A stretch of 64,000 nucleotides of DNA from Lachnoclostridium sp. An76 (GTDB lineage Bacteria > Bacillota > Clostridia > Lachnospirales > Lachnospiraceae), in NCBI RefSeq assembly GCF_002161355.1, contig NZ_NFHL01000001.1, forward strand, positions 248,001 through 312,000, in the 5' to 3' direction. Every line of letters begins with the position of its first letter. The stretch's first letter is position 1. Positions 42,134 through 50,844 of this stretch are shown here, one piece after another. The translations under genes and the position numbers were made by a program. A model generated the notes under the pieces. It was not told the DNA's origin and searched no databases. It saw only the letters and a list, made by a program, of their open reading frames with translations.

Positions 42134-42874
42134 TTAATTTAAAATGATCCAGCGACGCACTTCCGCATCGAGTTTATTGAGCGTGCTGTCCGATCCGCCC
42201 GTATGTTCGATCCGCAGGTAAAACCCATCACAATAAGGGAGAAGATCATCCGGCACAACATATATCAGCCGTTCTTTTCTTATCTCATTAGCCGCAAAAG
42301 TCTCCTTATATGTATTCTTTGTTATTGGTTTCAGCTCATTGGTCTCCAAATTGACAATATCGCTCACTTCGCCGGTGCATGACTTCTCCGCGCCCCGCAT
42401 CTGCAGTCTGATGAACCCCCATATATGCTGCGTCACTTCTCTGTCCTGAAGATTCTCCACTGTGATATCCGCCACGACATAAGAATAGTCGTTCAGTATA
42501 TTCTTATTCTCGTCATACTCTACCTCAGGATACTCGTTCAACTGATAGTCCCCCGGATTTTGTTTCGTCAATTGCCAGGAGTCCACAGTGTAGGCAAATG
42601 GGAGATTGCGGATCGTATCCCCCGTTGACACGACATATCTTGCATCCACCTCATGATCCAGGTACTCCGTCAAATGTTCTGCAAGATCCTCGGAAGCCTC
42701 ATCCGGCTCCCCGTCCTGGATTGGAATGCCAGTATTTATACCGTCGGTATCCGTCACTTCCTCAAAAGTCGGGGCGTCTTTGTCCTGTCCGTTTCCTCTG
42801 AAATAGAGGATACAGATCAAAGCGATAACACACGTTGCAAATAACACTATAATTGTAACTGCTGTTTTTCTCAT
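42134..42874 (-). CDS. membrane-anchored extracytoplasmic protein (DUF5028-like)
   Basis: 246 residues. A signal anchor (about 5-26), an acidic linker, and a beta-rich domain (about 85-235) with SYVVADITVENLQDREVTQ and IRKERLIYVVPDDLLPYCDG. The fold type resembles the 180-residue protein at 39294, so the cluster carries two surface proteins of one kind. AAGGAAG upstream. It follows the secreted small-protein gene after an intercistronic hairpin. Confidence 0.78.
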   Translation of the reverse strand: MRKTAVTIIVLFATCVIALICILYFRGNGQDKDAPTFEEVTDTDGINTGIPIQDGEPDEASEDLAEHLTEYLDHEVDARYVVSTGDTIRNLPFAYTVDSWQLTKQNPGDYQLNEYPEVEYDENKNILNDYSYVVADITVENLQDREVTQHIWGFIRLQMRGAEKSCTGEVSDIVNLETNELKPITKNTYKETFAANEIRKERLIYVVPDDLLPYCDGFYLRIEHTGGSDSTLNKLDAEVRRWIILN

Positions 42875-42890
42875 TCTAACTTCCTTTTGC

Positions 42891-42926
42891 TAATTGGCTG
42901 CCCCGGGGCAACGGAGCAGCCAATTA
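42891..42926. repeat. intercistronic hairpin behind the secreted-protein gene
   Basis: Perfect 11-bp arms (TAATTGGCTGC and GCAGCCAATTA) with a GC-rich loop and no T-run. On the mRNA it would protect the upstream message and damp the downstream genes, a common arrangement after a highly expressed peptide gene. Confidence 0.75.
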
Positions 42927-42960
42927 TAAATCACATAATATAGATTATTGTACTAATATT

Positions 42961-43383
42961 TTAAACACTGTCAGGGCTCCAATAGCCGTAAATTGTAGCC
43001 GGAACATTTTCTGCTGGATGTATCAACAAAAAGCACTCTGCCTTTCCACTTTCTTTTACCAGATTGGGAATATATCTCACTTCTCCGACACCGACATAAT
43101 ATTCACGTGCACCATATGTAAAATTCGCATTATCACTATATACAGAAAAATACGCCGGGATATTTCCTTTGTGATACACATAGCACGAGGTATAATCCCT
43201 TTTGGCTCTGGGCTCAGTCTGATACCACGTATTTCCAGTCGATTCATATACATAAAATGAATCTGTTATATTGCCAACTGCAAATACTGTCTGTGCAGCT
43301 CCTCCCACAAAGAACACTCCCAACAATGCCAGGCACGTTACTCTTGCTTTCCCGCTCAGCTTCAACAAGGTTTTTTTCTTCAT
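42961..43383 (-). CDS. small secreted protein (DUF2712/lactococcin-972-like)
   Basis: 140 residues. A Lys-rich start and hydrophobic core (about 15-35) end at a signal peptidase site after AQTVFA, giving a mature protein of about 104 residues starting VGNITDS. The mature part is beta-rich, aromatic (many Tyr/Phe/Trp) and has the pattern PRAKRDYTSCYVYHKG, which recalls DUF2712 and lactococcin-972-like exported proteins. I rate that likeness as weak. AGGGGGA upstream and a strong promoter suggest high expression. It heads a cluster with an ABC exporter, so it may be a bacteriocin-like or surface-active protein. Confidence 0.75.
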   Translation of the reverse strand: MKKKTLLKLSGKARVTCLALLGVFFVGGAAQTVFAVGNITDSFYVYESTGNTWYQTEPRAKRDYTSCYVYHKGNIPAYFSVYSDNANFTYGAREYYVGVGEVRYIPNLVKESGKAECFLLIHPAENVPATIYGYWSPDSV

Positions 43384-43440
43384 AGTCTCTTCCCCCTAAC
43401 TTTTAAGTCCTGAGTCCGAAACACCACAAATACTAGATTA

Positions 43441-43469
43441 AGCATATAATAAATTAGCTATTATGTCAA
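43441..43469 (-). promoter_or_regulatory. promoter of the secreted-protein/ABC cluster
   Basis: Minus strand: -35 TTGACA (43464-43469), 17-bp AT-rich spacer, -10 TATGCT (43441-43446), about 55 nt before the ATG. The rest of 43470-43607 is AT-rich with no clear element. Confidence 0.85.
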
Positions 43470-43607
43470 TAATAAATCGTTATTCGATACATTAATTATA
43501 CATTTTGTCCAAATCAATCTTCTAATACTTATCGTATTTATGATTCCAAAAAGGCATCTCTGTTTCCAGACATGCCTTTCCTGATCCCATATATATTTTT
43601 TAGTATT

Positions 43608-45851
43608 CTACCCCCGGTACTTCGTCCCGGCTCCGTCCCGTTTCGCCGCTTTCAGCCGGTTCAGCGTGACTTCTTTCTCCCCATAGAGGATCTTCGTCTC
43701 TGTGCCTTCCTCAAAGAGATAGACGTTCTCCAGTTCATCCTTCTTCTGGAGGCGGATGCCGCGCACGCCTACCGCCGCCTTCTTCTTGACCGGCACTTCC
43801 TCAGCCGGGAACCGCAGGAAATATCCGTTCTTTGTCTGGAGCACGATGTTCTGGCTGTCATTGACCACTTTCACAGCGATCAGAGAGTCCTCTTCCTGGA
43901 GCTTTGTCGCCGCGATGGTCCGTTTTGACACCTGGAACTCTGTTCCCTCAACCTTCTTGATCATTCCCTGAGCGGTGGCGAAGAGAAGGTTCGCGAAACG
44001 CATCTGCTCCGCATCGCAGACCATGACGATCTGCTCCTCGCTGGTAGAGTAATTGCTCACATTGTCGATCGGCGTCCCCTTGTCGCGGAACCTGCCGTAG
44101 GGCACGTCCAGCACCTTGACCTGATGCATCTTCCCGGTGTCCGTAAAGATGCAGAGCTTCCCGGTATTCATACAGTGGACGATGTATTTGTTCTCACTGT
44201 CCGCTGCTTCCTTATTTCTCTCGTACACAGACAGGTCCACAGTCTTTGCATACCCGAAGCGGTCCATGAGAAATACCACTTCCTGCTCTTCGATCTTCTT
44301 CTCCTCGAAGACAGCCTCTTCCGCGTTCTCGACGACTGTGCGCCTCTTCCGCGCGTACTCCTTCTTGAAGGCATCCAGCTCTTCCATGATCACGCCTGCC
44401 ATGGAGTCGTAATTGTTCAGGATATCCTCATACCTCGCGATATTTTTGAGAGTCTGCTCATGCTCCGCGATGAGCGCCTGGATCTCCAGCCCGATCAGGC
44501 GGTACAGGCGCATCTCCAGGATGGCGGTCGCCTGGCGCTCGGTAAACCTCAGCAGGGCTGCCATCTTCTTTGAGATCCTGGACTTGAACGTAATATTGTC
44601 CGTCACGCCGTTTACAAGGCAGGCGCGTGCGTCCTTGACAGACTTGCTTCCCCTCAGGATCTCGATGATCAGATCGATCACATCGCAGGCTTTGATCAGT
44701 CCTTCCTGGACCTCGCTCTTCTCCTGTTCTTTCGCAAGGAGCGTCTTATATTTGCGGGTCGCCAGCTCGAACTGGAAGTCCACGTGGTGCTCAATGATCT
44801 TCTTCAGCCCCAGTGTCTCCGGGCGTCCGTCCGCCACAGCCAGCATATTGACGCCGAAGGTATCTTCCAGACGGGTCTTCTTGTAGAGCATGTTCTTTAA
44901 GTTCTCCGCGTCCGCCCCTCGCTTTAACTCGAGGACAATGCGGATCCCCTCTTTTGAGGACTGGTTGGAGATGTCTACGATATCCGTGGTCTTCTTTGTC
45001 TCCACCAGATTCGCCACGTCGTTTAAGAACTTGCCGATGCCGGTCCCGATCATGGTGTACGGGATCTCGCTGATGACGAGCTGCTTTTTCCCGCCTTTTA
45101 ATTCTTCCACCTCGACCTTGCCCCGGATCTTGATCTTGCCCTGGCCGGTCTCGTAGATATCCAGAAGGTCATCCTTATTTACCACGATGCCCCCGGTGGG
45201 GAAATCCGGGCCTTTGATGTACTTCATGAGCTGTCTTGTACTGATCTCGTCGTTTTTCATGTACGCCTTGACCGCGTCGATGACCTCGCCCAGGTTGTGG
45301 GTGGGGATGCTTGTCGCCATACCGACCGCGATCCCTTCCGCGCCGTTTACGAGCAGGTTCGGCACACGCATGGGCAGGACAAGGGGCTCTTTCTCCGTCT
45401 CGTCAAAGTTTGGTCCGAAGTCTATGACGTCTTTGTCCAGATCCGCAAGACACACTTCCTGGGTAAATTTTGTCAGCCTTGCCTCGGTGTAACGCATGGC
45501 CGCCGCCCCGTCTCCTTCGATGGAGCCGAAGTTGCCGTGGCCGTCCACAAGGGTCTGTCCCTTCTTGAAATCCTGCGCCATGACCACCAGCGCCTCATAG
45601 ATGGAGCTGTCCCCGTGGGGATGGTATTTACCCATGGTGTCTCCCACGATGCGGGCGCATTTGCGGTATGGTTTGTCATAGCGGATGCCCAGCTCGTACA
45701 TGTCGTAGAGAGTGCGCCGCTGGACAGGCTTGAGCCCGTCCCTTACATCCGGCAGGGCGCGGGCGATGATCACGCTCATGGCGTAATCGATATATGATTT
45801 TTTCATAAGGTCTGAGTACTCGGTCCTTATGATCTGTGATTCACTGTTCAT
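43608..45851 (-). CDS. parC: DNA topoisomerase IV subunit A
   Basis: 747 residues. N-terminal breakage-reunion domain with YAMSVIIARALPDVRDGLKP, GDTMGKYHPHGDSSIYEA and the catalytic Tyr in AAMRYTEARL (about 122). The C-terminal beta-pinwheel lacks the GyrA-box QRGGKG motif (it reads VKKKAAVGVRGI instead), which favours topoisomerase IV over gyrase. It unlinks daughter chromosomes together with the ParE encoded just upstream. AAGGAG upstream of the ATG. Confidence 0.9.
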   Translation of the reverse strand: MNSESQIIRTEYSDLMKKSYIDYAMSVIIARALPDVRDGLKPVQRRTLYDMYELGIRYDKPYRKCARIVGDTMGKYHPHGDSSIYEALVVMAQDFKKGQTLVDGHGNFGSIEGDGAAAMRYTEARLTKFTQEVCLADLDKDVIDFGPNFDETEKEPLVLPMRVPNLLVNGAEGIAVGMATSIPTHNLGEVIDAVKAYMKNDEISTRQLMKYIKGPDFPTGGIVVNKDDLLDIYETGQGKIKIRGKVEVEELKGGKKQLVISEIPYTMIGTGIGKFLNDVANLVETKKTTDIVDISNQSSKEGIRIVLELKRGADAENLKNMLYKKTRLEDTFGVNMLAVADGRPETLGLKKIIEHHVDFQFELATRKYKTLLAKEQEKSEVQEGLIKACDVIDLIIEILRGSKSVKDARACLVNGVTDNITFKSRISKKMAALLRFTERQATAILEMRLYRLIGLEIQALIAEHEQTLKNIARYEDILNNYDSMAGVIMEELDAFKKEYARKRRTVVENAEEAVFEEKKIEEQEVVFLMDRFGYAKTVDLSVYERNKEAADSENKYIVHCMNTGKLCIFTDTGKMHQVKVLDVPYGRFRDKGTPIDNVSNYSTSEEQIVMVCDAEQMRFANLLFATAQGMIKKVEGTEFQVSKRTIAATKLQEEDSLIAVKVVNDSQNIVLQTKNGYFLRFPAEEVPVKKKAAVGVRGIRLQKKDELENVYLFEEGTETKILYGEKEVTLNRLKAAKRDGAGTKYRG

Positions 45852-45916
45852 TCCTTATTCTCCTTCATCACTGTGGGATCCTGACTTACAGCCGGGACTG
45901 TGTCCGGCGGCACGGA

Positions 45917-47839
45917 TCAGATGTCCAGCTCTGCCTCTGTCGCATTCTCATAGATAAATGCACGCCTGGGCGGCACTTCCGTGCCCATGAGCATCTCTGT
46001 CACACTGGAAGCCATCCTTGCGTCCTCGATCTCTACCAGCTTGAGAAGCCGCCTTTCCGGGTCGAGCGTGGTCTCCCAGAGCTGTTCCGCGTCCATCTCG
46101 CCGAGACCTTTGTATCTCTGGAGGGTGAACGGCCCTTTGTGGGTCTTCCGGTATTTTTCCAGAGCTTTGTCATCGTAGAGGTATTCTTCCTCCCCGCTCT
46201 TCGGCATCGCCTTGTAGAGGGGCGGCATGGCGATATACACATGCCCTTCGTAGATCAGCTCCGGCATGAAACGGTAGAACAGGGTGAGGAGCAGGGTGGA
46301 GATATGGGCTCCGTCCACGTCCGCATCCGCCATGATGATGATCTTGTCGTACCTTAATTTGCTGATGTCAAAGTCATTTCCATAGCCTTCCGAGAACCCG
46401 CACCCGAACGCATTGATCATGGTCTTGATCTCCGCATTGGCAAGGATCTTGTCAATGCTTGCCTTCTCCACGTTCAGGATCTTTCCGCGGATGGGGAGGA
46501 TCGCCTGGAAATTACGGTCTCTCGCCGTCTTTGCCGAGCCGCCGGCGGAATCTCCCTCCACGATGAAGATCTCGCATTTTTTCGGATCGCGGCTCTCGCA
46601 GTTTGCCAGTTTTCCGTTGCTGTCAAAGGAGTATTTCTGTTTGGTGAGCAGGTTGGTCTTTGCCTTTTCCTCAGTCTTCCGGATCTTTGCCGCCTTTTCC
46701 GCGCTGGAGAGCACCGTTTTCAGCGTGTCGAGATTCCGGTCAAAATAGCGCACGATTTCCTCGCCGGTCACCTTTCCCACGGCTTTTGCCGCGTCAGGGT
46801 TGTCCAGCTTTGTTTTTGTCTGTCCCTCGAACCTGGGATCCGGATGCTTGATGGACACGATGGCAGTCATGCCGTTGCGGATGTCCGCTCCGGTGAAGTT
46901 TGCATCCTTCTCCTTTAATATGCCCAGCTCCCTTGCGTACTGGTTCATGACCGTGGTGAATGTCGTCTTGAATCCGGTCAGATGGGTGCCTCCCTCTGCA
47001 TTATAGATATTATTGCAGAAGCCCAGCACATTCTCGTGGAATTCATTGACATACTGCAGTGCCGCCTCCACCTCGATGCCGTCGGACTCTCCTTTGAAAT
47101 AAACAGGTTCATGCAGTGCCTCTTTTTTCTTGTTCAGGTCGCGGATAAATCCGATGATCCCCTCCGGCTCGTGATAGACCACATGCTCCGGCTCATCCAG
47201 CCGCTTATCGTCGAAAATGATCGTCAGCTCGGGATTTAAGTATGCGGTTTCATGGAGACGGCTTTTCACCTCTTCGGCCCGGAACTTCGTCTTCTCAAAG
47301 ATCGTGTCGTCCGGCAGGAAATTGATCGTAGTCCCTGTTTTTCTCGACTTCCCGATCTTCGGCAGCAGGCCGTCCTCCAGTTCGATCACCGGGACGCCCC
47401 GTTCATATCTGTCATGGTGGATATATCCGTCCCTGCTGATCTTCACATCCATATAGGTAGAAAGTGCATTCACGACAGAGGAACCCACGCCGTGCAGACC
47501 GCCGCTTGTCTTGTACGCGGAATCGTCAAATTTACCTCCCGCATGCAGCGTGGTGAACACGAGCCTCGCCGCGGACACTCCTTTCTGGTGCATATCCACC
47601 GGGATGCCGCGCCCGTTGTCCGTGACTGTGGCGGAACCGTCCTTTTCCAGTGTCACATGGATCTCCGAACAGTATCCCGCCAGATGCTCGTCCACAGAGT
47701 TGTCCACGATCTCGTAGATCAGGTGGTTTAATCCTTTGGTCGATACACTTCCAATATACATGCCGGGACGCTTCCTGACTGCCTCCAGTCCTTCCAGCAC
47801 CGCGATACTGCCTGCATCGTATGTATTGTTGCCTGCCAT
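45917..47839 (-). CDS. parE: DNA topoisomerase IV subunit B
   Basis: 640 residues. GHKL ATPase: EIVDNSVDEHLAGY, DNGRGIPV, GGLHGVGSSVVNALS. TOPRIM: FIVEGDSAGGSAKTARDR and ADADVDGAHIS. Supplies ATP for strand passage. Gyrase-type GyrB is hard to separate by sequence alone; the partner without GyrA box supports ParE. AAGGAG upstream; own promoter and a leader hairpin. Confidence 0.9.
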   Translation of the reverse strand: MAGNNTYDAGSIAVLEGLEAVRKRPGMYIGSVSTKGLNHLIYEIVDNSVDEHLAGYCSEIHVTLEKDGSATVTDNGRGIPVDMHQKGVSAARLVFTTLHAGGKFDDSAYKTSGGLHGVGSSVVNALSTYMDVKISRDGYIHHDRYERGVPVIELEDGLLPKIGKSRKTGTTINFLPDDTIFEKTKFRAEEVKSRLHETAYLNPELTIIFDDKRLDEPEHVVYHEPEGIIGFIRDLNKKKEALHEPVYFKGESDGIEVEAALQYVNEFHENVLGFCNNIYNAEGGTHLTGFKTTFTTVMNQYARELGILKEKDANFTGADIRNGMTAIVSIKHPDPRFEGQTKTKLDNPDAAKAVGKVTGEEIVRYFDRNLDTLKTVLSSAEKAAKIRKTEEKAKTNLLTKQKYSFDSNGKLANCESRDPKKCEIFIVEGDSAGGSAKTARDRNFQAILPIRGKILNVEKASIDKILANAEIKTMINAFGCGFSEGYGNDFDISKLRYDKIIIMADADVDGAHISTLLLTLFYRFMPELIYEGHVYIAMPPLYKAMPKSGEEEYLYDDKALEKYRKTHKGPFTLQRYKGLGEMDAEQLWETTLDPERRLLKLVEIEDARMASSVTEMLMGTEVPPRRAFIYENATEAELDI

Positions 47840-47887
47840 TTACATTCTCCTTCTTTATTTCCGCTGCCGGCGGAATATCGTTTCTCT

Positions 47888-47922
47888 CAAATGCCCTGCA
47901 TAAGCGCAGGACATGCCATTTG
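47888..47922 (-). promoter_or_regulatory. hairpin at the 5' end of the parE mRNA
   Basis: CAAATG...CCTGC-gcttat-GCAGG-g-CATTTG arms lie within the first 45 nt of the predicted transcript. It may stabilise the mRNA or act on translation; no T-run follows. Confidence 0.55.
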
Positions 47923-47924
47923 AT

Positions 47925-47953
47925 ACTATACCACCAGTCCTTGTGATTTGCAA
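47925..47953 (-). promoter_or_regulatory. parE-parC promoter
   Basis: Minus strand: -35 TTGCAA (47948-47953), 17-bp spacer, -10 TATAGT (47925-47930). Confidence 0.8.
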
Positions 47954-48023
47954 ACAAAAAATATCGTCTCCCCACCAGATGTAGTGACAGATAGAGACAG
48001 CCCGGCCTCACAGCCGGACTGTG

Positions 48024-49208
48024 TCACTCCAGGATCACATGCGCCAGGGTATCTGCCAGCACCTCCATGGCGTTGCGCATCTCTGCCACTGTATTCGTCT
48101 GCGCCCCTGCTTCCACGAGAAGGGACTTGGGCAGCAGATGCAGATTGTACCGGTATGCCCTCAGATAGATATGCCGGACAAATCCCGGATACAGACTTTC
48201 CGAAGCGAGCTGCATCTGCAGGGAAAAAGCCAGGTTATCCTGTATGTATGGGTTATACAGATAATCAATGTCCCCGTTGGTGCGGGTCCGGCTCAGACCG
48301 TTGAAATACATGATCTTCGCCGTGGGTTTCCCATTGATCTCCGTCACCAGATGCGTCCCTTCCGCCACGCCGTCCCTGTGCAGGTCGATCGCCACCTCCA
48401 GAGTAGGATTTGCCTCTATGAGCGGGCGCACGGAAGCCTCGGCGTTTTCATACGCATTGCTCCTGTCCAGCTGTCCGTTGATGATGTCATACACCCCGGT
48501 GTCGTGGATCGTCTCAATCCCCTTTTCATTTAAGAGTTCTGTCAGATAATCCCCCATGCCCACGATACTGGTCGCAGGGTCCCCTGGTGTGGAATCCACG
48601 AATTCTTCCTGGGAATGTGTATGGAAGATGATCACCTTCGGTCCGCCTGTGGTATTGTCGATCTTCATGCTCCTGCTCAATAAGTCATCCGCGTTTAACT
48701 GCTCAGGACCGATCATGGTAGAACTGTCCACTGTATAGAAATTGCTGAGAAGATAGTCGAAATCCCTCAGCTTCTCGATGGACATGTCAACGGTCGGCGC
48801 AGCCGGCTGGGCAGCGGCTTCCGCCGGCTCCGGCTCTCCGACAAGATTTCCGTTTTCATCCACTGCGTTTTCGTCATTTGCCTGCGCGTCCAGTATCTTT
48901 GCCAGTGTTTCCTCATCCTCGATCGCAGGGCTGCTCACAGCATGATCCTCCGCATAACTCACAAGAGGGAGCCAGGCGAGGGCTTTTTCTCTGACCCACT
49001 CCCGGGCGCCCTTGTCCTGGGCCCGGTTCAGGAAGGCAAGCCCCGGCATGTACATCTCTTCGGCGCCCGCCAGGATCTGATTCTGGAAATCATACCGCCA
49101 GCTTCCCCTGCTCCCTCCCGCAGCGATCCACAGCGCGCACGCGGCCAGGAGCAGGATGGGCGCGGCTGCCTTTGTCTGCCCGGGTCTCTTTGTCCATATA
49201 TCTTCCAT
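48024..49208 (-). CDS. spoIIP: stage II sporulation protein P
   Basis: 394 residues. One N-terminal transmembrane helix (about 15-32), then a linker and the SpoIIP amidase/endopeptidase domain (about 190-390) with IIFHTHSQEEF, VAIDLHRDG and the late Glu in LLVEAGAQTNT as probable zinc and catalytic residues. It cuts peptidoglycan with SpoIID and SpoIIM during engulfment of the forespore. It lies 77 nt after gpr, a common pairing in clostridia. An Ala/Pro/Glu-rich linker (about 110-135) is longer than usual. Confidence 0.95.
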   Translation of the reverse strand: MEDIWTKRPGQTKAAAPILLLAACALWIAAGGSRGSWRYDFQNQILAGAEEMYMPGLAFLNRAQDKGAREWVREKALAWLPLVSYAEDHAVSSPAIEDEETLAKILDAQANDENAVDENGNLVGEPEPAEAAAQPAAPTVDMSIEKLRDFDYLLSNFYTVDSSTMIGPEQLNADDLLSRSMKIDNTTGGPKVIIFHTHSQEEFVDSTPGDPATSIVGMGDYLTELLNEKGIETIHDTGVYDIINGQLDRSNAYENAEASVRPLIEANPTLEVAIDLHRDGVAEGTHLVTEINGKPTAKIMYFNGLSRTRTNGDIDYLYNPYIQDNLAFSLQMQLASESLYPGFVRHIYLRAYRYNLHLLPKSLLVEAGAQTNTVAEMRNAMEVLADTLAHVILE

Positions 49209-49284
49209 ATCTAAAAGGCATCCCTTTCCTGTCTTTACTTCTGCAATTTTATGCCCGGGCTCTTCCTGTTATGACTTATGACGC

Positions 49285-50259
49285 TTATGTGAAAAGCATA
49301 TTGATCGCTTCGGAAAGAGTGTGGCTGATATGGTGGATCAGCTCGTCCACGTCCTTTGGAGTCATGAACATCCCGTTCAGATGGGGAGAGATCAGCTCCC
49401 TTACGAATTCCTGCTTTTCTCCCGCATTGCAGGCGCGGAGCTCTCGCCCCACTCCCTTCAGTGATTCCGAAGATTCCAGCGCCTGGATGAAATTTTCCAT
49501 CGTGTCGTTTACGATCGTCGCCGCGTCCACAACTGTCGGGACGCCGATGCCGATCACCGGGACGCCCAGTGACTCTTCCGTCATGCCGATCCTGTGGTTC
49601 CCCACGCCTGAGCCCGGATGGATCCCTGTGTCCGCGATCTGTACCGTCCGGTTCAGTCTCCTGCTGCTGCGGGCCGCAAGGGCATCCACCGCGATGACGA
49701 TATCCGGGTGGGTTTCATTAACAATGCCCCTGACGATCTCCGAACTCTCCATACCGGTCTGTCCCATCACCCCGGGTACAATAGCGCTGATCATATTTGC
49801 GTGTTCCATGCCCATGGCATATTTCCCGTATTCTTTCACGACATGGCGGTTCACGGCGAGATGGTCCGCCACATAAGGCCCCAGGGCGTCCGGGGTCACC
49901 TCCCGGTTCCCAAGCCCCACCACAAGGACAGAAAGGTCGTCTTCCCCTTTTCTTTCCTCACGGATATTTTTATCGATCAGCTCCCGGATCAGTCCGCACA
50001 GCTCGGACGCGATCTCCATATGCGTCTCATCGTCCGGGAGAGCAAGATCCGGCGTCTCCAGCGTCAGGTATGTCCCTGTCGGTTTCCCCATTGCTTTTGC
50101 GCCGTTCTCTGTCTCTATCTCCACACGGGTAAGCCTCATTTCCCTCTCCTCGTCATATTCTTCTTTTAATATGACCCCGGGGATCTCCACATGATCTGAC
50201 TCGAACCTCTCTTTTTCCTCCAGGGCCAGATCCGTCCTCACACTGTAATTGCGCAGCAT
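49285..50259 (-). CDS. gpr: GPR endopeptidase (germination protease)
   Basis: 324 residues. It has the N-terminal propeptide YSVRTDLALEEKE with the self-cleavage-like region, then VLVVGLGNREVTPDALGP and the C-terminal KDVDELI pattern of this family. Made in the forespore as a zymogen, it degrades small acid-soluble DNA-binding proteins at germination. A forespore sigma site is expected, but none is convincing in the 130 nt upstream. Confidence 0.96.
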   Translation of the reverse strand: MLRNYSVRTDLALEEKERFESDHVEIPGVILKEEYDEEREMRLTRVEIETENGAKAMGKPTGTYLTLETPDLALPDDETHMEIASELCGLIRELIDKNIREERKGEDDLSVLVVGLGNREVTPDALGPYVADHLAVNRHVVKEYGKYAMGMEHANMISAIVPGVMGQTGMESSEIVRGIVNETHPDIVIAVDALAARSSRRLNRTVQIADTGIHPGSGVGNHRIGMTEESLGVPVIGIGVPTVVDAATIVNDTMENFIQALESSESLKGVGRELRACNAGEKQEFVRELISPHLNGMFMTPKDVDELIHHISHTLSEAINMLFT

Positions 50260-50337
50260 CTCTCATCCTCGCTTTCATGTATGGTATACGAATGTTACTG
50301 ATAATAGCAGTTTTCTCAATATTTCTTAAAATATGTA

Positions 50338-50366
50338 TTGACAACCCTTTCCTGTTAGCATAAAAT
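50338..50366 (+). promoter_or_regulatory. rpsT promoter
   Basis: -35 TTGACA (50338-50343), 17-bp spacer, -10 TAAAAT (50361-50366). About 90 nt of leader follow, holding a GTGTCC/GGGACAC stem (about 50393-50416) that may take part in S20 autocontrol. Confidence 0.85.
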
Positions 50367-50459
50367 AAGTGAGTATGTTTCAGCGGAGCGTCCGTGTCCG
50401 AATCTGCTGGGACACATGATCTACATTTGAATTTCATGTTATATTTGGAGGTGTACAGA

Positions 50460-50723
50460 TTGGCTAACATTAAGTCTGCTAAAAAAAGAATTTTAGTAAA
50501 CGAGACAAAGGCTGCAAGAAACAAAGCAATCAAGTCTAAAGTAAAAACAGCTGTAAAGAAAGTTGACGCTGCTATTGCTCAGAAGGACGCAGAGGCTGCT
50601 AAGACAGCGCTGCACGCAGCGATCGTTGAGATTTCCAAAGCAGGAAGCAAGGGTGTTTACCACAAAAAGACTGTTTCCAGAAAAATCTCCCGTCTGTCAA
50701 AAGCTGTTAACGGCATTGCTTAA
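50460..50723 (+). CDS. rpsT: 30S ribosomal protein S20
   Basis: 87 residues, Lys/Ala-rich three-helix bundle beginning MANIKSAKKRI. TTG start at 50460 with GGAGGTG 6-7 nt upstream; the ORF reaches further up only by chance. TTG starts are usual for rpsT and keep translation low, part of S20 autocontrol. Its own terminator follows. Divergent from gpr, as in many Firmicutes. Confidence 0.97.
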   Translation: MANIKSAKKRILVNETKAARNKAIKSKVKTAVKKVDAAIAQKDAEAAKTALHAAIVEISKAGSKGVYHKKTVSRKISRLSKAVNGIA

Positions 50724-50754
50724 TTTGCTTCTTATTTGATAGAAAAGAGTAAAA

Positions 50755-50794
50755 AAAGAGACATCCGCACCGTCAGGCGGATGTCTCTTTTTTT
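50755..50794. terminator. rpsT terminator
   Basis: AAAGAGACATCCGC and GCGGATGTCTCTTT arms with T-run on the + strand and A-run on the other side; usable in both directions. Confidence 0.95.
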
Positions 50795-50823
50795 GACCTT
50801 TTTAATTTCGCAATATAATTTGT

Positions 50824-50844
50824 GCAAGGGGTCTGACCCCTTTT
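50824..50844. repeat. GGGGTCTGACCCC palindrome at the end of the phosphoribosyltransferase gene
   Basis: AAGGGGTC-t-GACCCCTT followed by TTTT on the + strand, directly after the stop at 50845. On the minus strand the same hairpin follows the gene but the tail is poor. Palindromes of this sequence recur in many bacterial genomes. Confidence 0.7.

Noticed and set aside
43608-47839. Reading the pair as DNA gyrase (gyrB/gyrA)
   Set aside because: The A subunit lacks the GyrA box and the pair is not near dnaA/recF; topoisomerase IV fits better.
50260-50340. Forespore sigma promoter for gpr
   Set aside because: CATACAT at the start has no fitting -35 element; the site is not supported.
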